Assembly: GCF_002778315.1 (NCBI RefSeq)
Contig: NZ_NESA01000001.1
Coordinates: 558,001 to 622,000 of the forward strand
Direction: 5' to 3'
Source of the DNA: Limnohabitans sp. JirII-31
GTDB taxonomy: Bacteria > Pseudomonadota > Gammaproteobacteria > Burkholderiales > Burkholderiaceae_C
Length of the DNA stretch: 64,000 bases
The notes under the pieces are model-generated. The model worked only from the letters and a program-made list of their open reading frames with translations, made no database searches and was not told the origin of the DNA. This document shows, in pieces, positions 9,040 to 18,000 of this stretch. Both the position numbers and the translations under genes were made by a program. Within the stretch, counting starts at the first letter, position 1; each line of letters begins with the position of its first letter.

Positions 9040-10853
9040 GTAAACAAATCCGCAACATTGCCATCATTGCCCACGTTGACCACGGCAAAACCACCATGGT
9101 GGACCAGCTGCTGCGTCAATCGGGCACCTTTGCCGAACACGAAAAAGTGGTCGACACCGTGATGGACAACAACGCCATCGAACGCGAGCGTGGCATCACC
9201 ATTCTTGCAAAGAACTGCGCCGTGAGCTGGCAAGGTACCCACATCAACATCGTCGACACCCCAGGCCACGCGGACTTTGGTGGCGAGGTGGAACGTGCCC
9301 TGTCCATGGTCGACGGCGTGGTGCTGTTGATCGATGCGCAAGAGGGGCCCATGCCCCAAACCCGTTTCGTGACCAAAAAGGCCTTGGCCTTGGGTCTGCG
9401 TCCTATTTTGGTGGTCAACAAAGTGGACAAGCCCGGTGCCCGTCCTGACTTTGTGGTCAACGCAGCCTTTGACTTGTTTGACAAACTCGGTGCCACCGAC
9501 GAGCAACTCGATTTCCCTGTGGTGTACGCCTCCGGCATCAACGGTTGGACCTCGCTCGAAGAAGGCGCACCTGGTGAACAGTGGGGCCCCGACATGTCGG
9601 CCCTGTTCGACACCGTGCTCAAGCACGTGCCTGCACAAAAAGGCGACCCAGCTGCGCCATTGCAACTGCAAATCTCCGCACTTGATTTCTCTACCTTCGT
9701 GGGCCGCATCGGCGTGGGCCGTATCAGCCAAGGCACCATCAAGCCCATGATGGATGTGGTGGTCATGGAAGGCCCAGATGGCAAGACCGTCAAAGGCCGC
9801 ATCAACCAAGTGTTGACCTTCCAAGGTTTGGAGCGCGTGCAAGCCAGCGAAGCAGGCCCAGGCGACATCGTGTTGATCAACGGCATTGCCGACATCGGCA
9901 TTGGTGTGACCATCACCGACCCTTTGAACCCCGCTCCGCTGCCGATGTTGAAGGTGGACGAACCCACGCTGACCATGAACTTCTGCGTCAACACCAGCCC
10001 CTTGGCCGGTCGTGAAGGCAAGTTTGTGACCAGCCGTCAAATCTGGGACCGTCTGCAAAAAGAACTGCAACACAACGTGGCCTTGCGCGTCAAAGAAACC
10101 GATGAAGAGGGCGTGTTCGAAGTGATGGGTCGCGGTGAATTGCACCTGACCATCTTGCTGGAAAACATGCGCCGCGAAGGCTATGAGTTGGCTGTGTCCA
10201 AGCCCCGCGTGGTGTACCGTGACATCGATGGCGAGCGTCACGAGCCGATTGAGCTGGTCACTGCCGACATTGAAGAAACCCACCAAGGGGGTGTCATGCA
10301 AGCTCTGGGCGAGCGCAAAGGCGAACTCGTCAACATGGAACCCGATGGCCGTGGCCGCGTGCGTTTGGAATACCGCATTCCTGCCCGTGGTTTGATTGGT
10401 TTCACCAACGAGTTCTTGAACTTGACCCGTGGCTCAGGCTTGATCTCCAACATCTTTGACAGCTACGAGCCTCACAAAGGTGAGATCGGTGGTCGTAAAA
10501 ACGGTGTGCTGATTTCCATGGACGATGGTGAAATTTTCACCTACGCCTTGGGCAAGCTGGACGACCGTGGTCGCATGTTCGTCAAGGCCAATGACCCTGT
10601 GTACGAAGGCATGATTGTGGGCATCCACAGCCGTGACAACGACCTGGTGGTCAATGCCACGCGCACCAAGCAGCTTACCAACTTCCGTGTGTCTGGCAAA
10701 GAAGATGCGGTCAAGATCACGCCGCCTATTGACCTCACGCTCGAATACGGCGTCGAGTTCATTGAGGACGACGAATTGGTCGAGATCACGCCCAAGAGCG
10801 TGCGTCTGCGCAAGCGCTACTTGAAAGAGCACGAGCGCAAGCGCAACAAGTAA
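9036..10853 (+). CDS. typA: Ribosome-associated GTPase TypA/BipA
   Basis: TypA/BipA is an EF-G-like GTPase that helps large-subunit assembly under stress and low temperature. The 605-residue length is standard. G1 is AHVDHGKT (12-19), followed by GITILAKN, the [16 protein letters not shown] block, [15 protein letters not shown], and the C-terminal domain with [16 protein letters not shown] and the loop [17 protein letters not shown]. The start overlaps the truB stop (ATGA). An intrinsic terminator follows the stop at 10884-10915, closing the operon. Confidence 0.97.
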   Translation: MSKQIRNIAIIAHVDHGKTTMVDQLLRQSGTFAEHEKVVDTVMDNNAIERERGITILAKNCAVSWQGTHINIVDTPGHADFGGEVERALSMVDGVVLLIDAQEGPMPQTRFVTKKALALGLRPILVVNKVDKPGARPDFVVNAAFDLFDKLGATDEQLDFPVVYASGINGWTSLEEGAPGEQWGPDMSALFDTVLKHVPAQKGDPAAPLQLQISALDFSTFVGRIGVGRISQGTIKPMMDVVVMEGPDGKTVKGRINQVLTFQGLERVQASEAGPGDIVLINGIADIGIGVTITDPLNPAPLPMLKVDEPTLTMNFCVNTSPLAGREGKFVTSRQIWDRLQKELQHNVALRVKETDEEGVFEVMGRGELHLTILLENMRREGYELAVSKPRVVYRDIDGERHEPIELVTADIEETHQGGVMQALGERKGELVNMEPDGRGRVRLEYRIPARGLIGFTNEFLNLTRGSGLISNIFDSYEPHKGEIGGRKNGVLISMDDGEIFTYALGKLDDRGRMFVKANDPVYEGMIVGIHSRDNDLVVNATRTKQLTNFRVSGKEDAVKITPPIDLTLEYGVEFIEDDELVEITPKSVRLRKRYLKEHERKRNK

Positions 10854-10883
10854 ACACCCTGGGCTCCAAGGCCCCGGAATGAC

Positions 10884-10915
10884 AAAAAGCCGAAGGTTGA
10901 TCCTTCGGCTTTTTC
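10884..10915 (+). terminator. Intrinsic terminator after typA
   Basis: A perfect stem, GCCGAAGG paired with CCTTCGGC around a TTGAT loop, is flanked by A5 and T5 runs. It lies 30 bp after the typA stop and ends the rimP-typA operon; the flanking A and T runs would allow function on either strand. Confidence 0.9.
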
Positions 10916-10949
10916 ACAAGCCTCGACGCATGAGGCCACAGGAGCTTGT

Positions 10950-12092
10950 ATGAATCGCTTCACATCCGATGTATCCCATGCGCGTGTCGGCCACGTGGGC
11001 TTGATCACGCTTAGTCGCCCGCAGGCGCTCAATGCCTTGTCACTGGCCATGGTGCGTGAACTTACCCAGGTGCTCATCGACTGGCAACACGACCCGCAGG
11101 TGTGGGCTGTGGCTGTAAGAGGCAGCAACAAGCAAGGCCCCTTCGGTGCTTTTTGTGCAGGTGGCGATATTCGTTATTTCCATCAAGCGGCTTTGGCGGG
11201 CGATGCCTCGCTGGAAGACTTCTTCACCGAGGAATACAGCCTCAACCATTTGATTCAGAACTATCCCAAACCCTACATCGCGTTCATGGACGGCATCGTC
11301 ATGGGCGGAGGTATGGGCATCAGTCAGGGGGCTGCTTTGCGGGTGGTCACAGAGCGCACCCTGATGGCCATGCCAGAAACCCAAATTGGTTTGTTTCCAG
11401 ATGTGGGCGGTGGTTATTTCTTAAGCCGCTGCCCAGGCCACAGCGGTGAATACTTAGCCCTCACTGGTCAACTGTTGCACGGCACCGATGCATTGACCGT
11501 CGGCTTGGCCGATGTGTGCCTGCCCTCAGACGCTTTGCCTGCCTTATGGGACGCCTTGAGCAACCCCAACTGGAGCAGTGGCGAGGCTTTGTTGGCAGGT
11601 CTGCAAGCGCAAGCAGAAAATTTGCAAGGAGCATGTACTGTGCAAAACGCCGCAAGGCCGAGTTGGCACGACGCGCAGCTCGACAGCGTGTTTGCGTTGC
11701 CCAGTGTGGGAGAAATGGTTCAGTCTTTGACGCGCTTGGCGGCTGGTCAAGCCGAGGGCTGGGCTGCACACACCTTGCAGGCACTGCGACAACGCTCGCC
11801 GCTCATGCTGGCGGTCAGCCTTGAGCAAATACGCCGAGGTAGGCACTTGAGCTTGGCCGATGATTTGCGCATGGAGCGCGACTTGGTGCGTCACTGCTTT
11901 CACACCGATCACCTCCAGCGACGTGGCACACAAACAGAAACCGTGGAGGGCATTCGTGCCTTGGCGATTGACAAAGACCGTCAACCCAAGTGGCAGCCCG
12001 AGCGCATCGAAGATGTCACGCCTGAGATGGTGGCAACGTTTTTTGTCAGCCCATGGCCGAGCCAAAGCCATCCGTTGCGTCATCTGGTTTGA
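10950..12092 (+). CDS. 3-hydroxyisobutyryl-CoA hydrolase-type protein (ECH_2 family)
   Basis: This crotonase-superfamily member probably hydrolyses 3-hydroxyisobutyryl-CoA in valine breakdown or a related beta-hydroxyacyl-CoA. The 380-residue length and C-terminal ECH_2 extension distinguish it from ordinary enoyl-CoA hydratases (about 260). Oxyanion-hole segments are FCAGGD (69-73) and VMGGGMG (118-123). Glu143 and Asp151 in the PETQIGLFPDVGGGYFLSR block fit the catalytic positions of HIBCH enzymes. A ribosome-binding site AGGAG precedes the ATG at 10950. The gene is alone on its strand between the typA terminator and the convergent adhesin gene, only 3 bp away. Confidence 0.85.
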   Translation: MNRFTSDVSHARVGHVGLITLSRPQALNALSLAMVRELTQVLIDWQHDPQVWAVAVRGSNKQGPFGAFCAGGDIRYFHQAALAGDASLEDFFTEEYSLNHLIQNYPKPYIAFMDGIVMGGGMGISQGAALRVVTERTLMAMPETQIGLFPDVGGGYFLSRCPGHSGEYLALTGQLLHGTDALTVGLADVCLPSDALPALWDALSNPNWSSGEALLAGLQAQAENLQGACTVQNAARPSWHDAQLDSVFALPSVGEMVQSLTRLAAGQAEGWAAHTLQALRQRSPLMLAVSLEQIRRGRHLSLADDLRMERDLVRHCFHTDHLQRRGTQTETVEGIRALAIDKDRQPKWQPERIEDVTPEMVATFFVSPWPSQSHPLRHLV

Positions 12093-12095
12093 TCA

Positions 12096-15000
12096 TCAAT
12101 CACGGATGCCGCCACTGGTGACTTTGATGCGCATGAAGCCATTTGCATCCCGTCCAGAATCTCTCACTACATTGCTAGGCCCCGCTTGTAATAAGGCAAC
12201 GTTATTTTCTGAAAGATTGGTGTTTGCAGGCGCTCTCACCAATAACAGTCCGCCGACAAATACCTCTGCTTGGACTTGAGGCTGGGCCAAAGGTGCGGAC
12301 ACGGTGATGACAGTGGTCGCCGGTGTTGCCGCTGAAGCTTGAACGGTTGGTTCATCGTTGGTATTGGTGGTGACAGCTGTCGATACCGTTGATGTTTGAA
12401 CGCTCGATCCACCGCTAGTGGCGGTATTCACAGCTATTGCTGGCGCACTTGCAGGTGTTGGAGCCAGGGGCAAGCCTAGAGTTGGCGCATTAGTCGATGC
12501 CGTGCTAACTTTGGCGATTTGTTGTGCGATGGTGATTGAGGCCGTACTGATGGCTGGGCTGACATTAGGGCCTGTGATGGTTGCTAAGTAACTACCTCCA
12601 AGGAGCGTGTAATTACTGGCGGTGCCATTGTTACTGTCGTTGAGTGCCAAGCTGCCTAAATTCACCTCTTGCGTTCCAGCCGCGACCAATGGACTTGCTA
12701 CGGAGCCACTGCCACTTAGCACCAAGTCTTCGTTATTGACCAAATTGCTTAAGCTGAAAATACTGGCCTTGACGACTGTGGAGCCATCATAGGTTCGTGT
12801 ACCCACCAGACTGATGGGCCGCGCATTGATGGTCAACGTGCCAGCGCTGTAGGTGATGGCGTAGTTGTCGTTGTTGGCGTTTGTGAGACTGCCTTGTGTG
12901 ATGTCGTAGATGCCCTTGTTACTGGCACTCGTCGCGGCTGTAGTGACTGAGCCGGAAAGGGTTTCAAAAGCACCATCCAAAGAGGCTAAGCCACGACTGG
13001 TGGTGTTAGCAACGCCTTGATCGACTTGCACGGTGTAGGTCAAACTGGGATTACTGTCGCCATAGACACGGCTGGTGCTCACGCCAGACACAGTGATGGG
13101 ACGTGCATTGACAGTGAGCGTGGCCTTGGCGTAGCTCATGTCGTAGTTGGTGTTGCTGCTGGACAAGCTGCCTTGCGCGATGTCGTACGAGCCCTTGCTG
13201 CTGGAGGCAGTGGCGTCAGTAACAAGCGAACCACTCAAGCCCAGGCTGTCACCTGCCACCAAGCCACGGCTGGTGCCAGCGGCTTCGGTGGTGTAGGTCA
13301 AGCTGGGGTTGCTGTCACCGTAGACACGGCTGAGGCTGTTGGCTGTGACGGTGATGGGGCGTGCATTGACGGTGAGCGTGCCTTTGGCATAGCTCATGTC
13401 GTAGTTGGTGTTGCTGCTGGACAAGCTGCCTTGCGCGATGTCGTACGAGCCCTTGCTGCTGGAGGCCGTGGCGTCAGTAACAAGCGAACCACTCAAGCCC
13501 AGGCTGTCACCCGCCACCAAGCCACGGCTGGTGCCAGCGACTTCGGTGGTGTAGGTCAAGCTGGGGTTGCTGTCGCCATAGACACGGCTGGCGTTGTTGC
13601 CTGAAACGGTGATGGGACGTGCATTGACGGTCAGAGTTCCGTTGGTGTAGCTGATGTCATAGTTGCTGTTGTTGGTGTTGGTCAGGCTGCCTTGCGTGAT
13701 GTCGTAACTGCCTTTGCTGCTCGCGCTCGTTGCGTTGGTGCTCACAGCGCCGATCAGGCTGTCACCCGCCACCAAGCCACGGCTGGTGCCAGCGGCTTCG
13801 GTGGTGTAGGTCAAGCTGGGGTTGCTGTCGCCATAGACACGGTTGGTACTCACGCCAGACACAGTGATGGGACGTGCATGGACGGTCAGAGTTCCGTTGG
13901 TGTAGCTGATGTCATAGTTGCTGTTATTGGTGTTGGTCAGACTGCCTTGCGTGATGTCGTAACTGCCTTTGCTGCTCGCGCTCGTCGCGCTGGTGCTTAC
14001 AGCGCCGATCAGGCTGTCGCCCGCCACCAAGCCACGGCTGGTGCCAGCGGCTTCGGTGGTGTAGGTCAAGCTGGGGTTGCTGTCGCCATAGACACGGCTG
14101 GCGTTGTTGCCTGAAACGGTGATGGGACGTGCATTGACGGTCAGAGTTCCGTTGGTGTAGCTGATGTCATAGTTGCTGTTGTTGGTGTTGGTCAGACTGC
14201 CTTGCGTGATGTCGTAACTGCCTTTGCTGCTCGCGCTTGTCGCGCTGGTGCTCACAGCGCCGATCAGGCTGTCGCCCGCCACCAAGCCACGGCTGGTGCC
14301 AGCGCTTTCTGCGGTGTAGCTCAAAGTGGGGTTGCTGTCGCCATAAACACGGCTGGCGTTGCTGCCCGTGACGGTGATGGGGCGGGCATTGACGGTGAAT
14401 GTGGTGTTTTGCACGGCATAACCAAGGCTCGCCAAATTGGTGCTGGTGATGCTGTATTGCCCAGCATTGAGATAACTAGATACAGAGTAGCTTGGGGACA
14501 CCATGCTTAAATCAGTGTTGCTATCCCCATTTTTCGTACCCGTCACAGTTGCTTGAAGTGTGGGTAACGCATCACCGTAAATCGCGGCCTGACTGCCACT
14601 CAGTATGACGGTAGGCTTCTCACGATACACGGCATACAAACCGGTGCCTAAAACTGTGCTGTAGTTCGTCTCGCTTTCATCACTGTTGTAGCGATAGTGC
14701 CCACTGCCTGAAACTGCCAAGTTGCTCAGACCCGTGCTGTCGTTAACGCTGCCGGTGTACAACACAGCACGTCCACCAGTACCGACGGTGATGGTTTTGC
14801 CATTAGCCATCAGTAAGTTGCCGCCACTGCTTGTGCCTGCTATTGCATCCTTGCCCGCGTTGAGTGTGACAGCGCTTGTGCTGCTGTCTGTTGTGGTGAT
14901 GTTGGCGTTGACGCTCAGATCGCCTGTCCGGGTGCTGATGTTCACCGCTGCGCTAGATGCAACTCCGCTTACCCCGCCTGATTGGCCAATGCTCAATGCG

Positions 15001-18000
15001 CCATTGTTTAAAAAGTTAAAGGTGCCCACGCCAGTGGCTGCCAATGTATTGACTTGATTGTTTGAATTGTTCAAGGTCACTGTGTTAGCACCCAAAATCA
15101 CCAGCGTATTACTTACCAGTGCAGCACTTTGCGTGACATTTCCCGCGGCCGTGATCGACAGCGTGTTGTTAGGGTTGGTGATGGCTTGGTTGATGCTGAC
15201 GTTGCCACCGAAGAGGTTGATATCACCTGTCATGCTCAACGCACGATTGATCGTCAAGTCGGCAGTGTTGCCACTTTTACCAATACGTAAGCCGCCTAAA
15301 GAACCAAGTGCCCAACTACTGCTGTCAAAGCTATTAGCAAAACTGCTGTTACTGGACTCGATCACCAATTTTCCGGAGCCAGAAAAGCTACTGCTTGCTG
15401 TGCTGGGGTTATCGTTTTGAATGATCAAACTTCCAGCCGTAATGCTCGTGCTTCCTTGATAGGTGTTGGTGCCCGAGAGCGTCTCGCTGCCCGCAGCCAC
15501 GGTCAAGCCACCGGTGCCACCGATCACGCCAGCGTAATTGCCCGACGCATTGCTCAGCGTGAGTGTTTGGCTGCCAAGCACCACCCCGGTGGCGGCGGTT
15601 GAAGTGCCCGTCAAAGAGACCAAGGTTGCACCACTGGTGGTGCCAGAAATATCCAGAACACCAGAGCCGGAGGTTGTCACGCCCGACGAAGCCGCAATGC
15701 TGCCTGTGCCAGACAGTGCCAGCGTGCCGTTAGAAATTGTGGTGGTGCCGTTGTAGGTATTGGTGTTGGTGAGGGTGGTGGTGCCCGTGCCCGACTGAGT
15801 GAGTGCACCCGTGCCTGAGATCACACCCGAAGCAGTCAGCGTGCCGCTCTGCGCAAAATCAACCGTCCCGTTGTCGATCACCGTATTCGCAAAGCTCGAC
15901 CCTGTCGCCTCGTTGAGGCGCAGCGTGGCACCGCTGGCTACTGTCACCGCGCTTGTTGCATTGAGCGAGCCTGTTGTGCCATTGCCGACTTGCAGGGTGC
16001 CGATATTGACCGTGGTGCTGCCGCTGTAGGTGTTTGCACCGGTGAGTGTTGTGGTGCCTGTGCCAGACTGGATGAGTGAACCCGAGCCCGAAATTGCACC
16101 CGAAGCTGTCAAGGTCCCACTTGGAGTGAATGTCACTGTGCCCTGATCAATCACTGTATTCGTAAAGTTTGCACCCGTTGCTTGGTAAAGCAAGAATGTC
16201 GCGCCGTTGGCTACCATCACTTTGCTCGACCCAGAGAGTGAACCAGCAGTGTTATTTCCTAGCTGTAGCTTTCCACCATTGATGGTGGTGTCACCGGTGT
16301 AGGTGTTTGCGCCGGTGAGGGCTTCTAGGCCCGCAGCCAAAGTAAGGCCGCCTGTGCCAGCTATGACGCCAGCGTAAGTGCCCGAGGCATTGCTCAGCGT
16401 GAGTGTTTGGCTGCCAAGCACCACCCCGGTGGCGGCGGTTGAAGTCCCCGTGAGCGAAACCACACTGGCACCACTGGTGGTGCCAGAAATATCCAGAACA
16501 CCAGAGCCGGAGGTTGTCACGCCCGACGAGCCAGCGATGCTGCCTGTGCCAGACAGGGCGAGCGTTCCGTTAGAAATTGTGGTGGTGCCGTTGTAGGTGT
16601 TGGTATTGGTGAGGGTGGTGGTGCCCGTGCCCGACTGGGTGAGTGCGCCTGCGCCTGAGATCACACCCGAAGCAGTCAGCGTGCCGCTTTGCGCAAAATC
16701 GACCGTCCCGTTGTCGGTCACCGTATTCGCAAAGCTCGACCCCGTCGCCTCGTTGAGGCGCAGCGTGGCACCGCTGGCCACTGTCACCGCGCTTGTGGCA
16801 TTGAGCGAGCCTGCTGTGCCATTGCCGACTTGCAGCGTGCCGCCACTGATGGTGGTGCCGCCGGTGTAGGTGTTGGTGCCCGAGAGTGCTTCTAGGCCCG
16901 CTGTCAAAGTGAGGCCACCCGTGCCACCGATGACGCCAGCGTAAGTGCCCGACGCATTGCTCAGCGTGAGGGTTTGGCTGCCAAGCACCACCCCGGTGGT
17001 GGCGGTTGAAGTACCCGAGAGCGAAGCCACACTGGCACCACTGGTGGTGCCAGAAATATCCAGAACACCAGAGCCGGAGGTTGTCACGCCCGACGAGGCC
17101 GCAATGCTGCCTGTACCAGACAGGACCAGCGTGCCATCACTGATGGTCGTGTCGCCTGTATAGGTGCTGGTGCCGCTGAGGGTGACGGTATTGCTGGTCG
17201 ACTTGTTCAGAGCCGCCGCGCCAGTCAAGTTGGCGCTTACGGTGCCGGCTTGTAAATCAAAACCACTGCTGGCGGTTAACGTGCCGTTGCTCAATGTGCC
17301 TGATGTTTGTTTGTAATTGGCGGTGGTGAGGGCGTAGCCACCCAAGTCGAGTGCGCCACCTTGCAGCAAGACAGGGCTGCCCATGCTGCTGGCGTTGATG
17401 GTTTGAGACAGGGTGTAGCTAGACGTTGGCGACAACGCCATGAGCTGGAGTTGGTTGGTCGTGCGTATTTGATTGGAATACTCCATCGCTAGGATGGGTC
17501 GACCGGCTAGGTTGTTTCCACTGTTGATCGCACCAGCGGTATCGACCATGACCCAGCCACTACCGTCAGTTTGGCTGGTCGTAGTCCACGCAGAATAATT
17601 GGCAATGCTTTTGAATTGCGCAGTTGTTAGGCCCGTGCCTGCAGCGCTCGTTGATTTGCCTGAAGTGGTGGTATCCCAATAACTGTTGGTGACTGTTCCA
17701 CCGTTTATGACAACCAATCCGTTACTGCCAGTCCCGGTCACGGAGCTTATTGAATAGCTATTGGTGATGGCCCCGCTGTTTGATGCAACCAATCCACCTG
17801 CCTGGTTGCCACTCACAGAGCCTGTCGAATAAGAGTTTGAAATTTGGGCTGAATTTAGACCAACCAAACCCGCCCCATAACTGGGCTGAGAAGCGGGTGC
17901 TGTTACAGCGACCTCTGAATAACTATTGCTTATGCTCGCACTGTTTTGGTTGTAGCCAGCGAGGCCACCGTAAGCGTTGCCACCCGTATTGTTGACAGTT

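Noticed and set aside
9012-10301. 429-codon minus-strand open frame opposite typA
   Set aside because: Same type of antisense shadow, with composition typical of reverse-strand reading of a high-GC gene.
12821-14393. Regular repeats considered as a CRISPR array
   Set aside because: Units are 255-258 bp, open in one frame throughout and lack short repeats with unique spacers; no cas genes are present.
13017-14510. Plus-strand open frames (up to 195 codons) opposite the MBG repeats, with repeated VGQAGVAVAIDTAG-type peptides
   Set aside because: They are exact antisense shadows of the tandem repeats; stop-free runs repeat with the unit and have no ribosome-binding sites.
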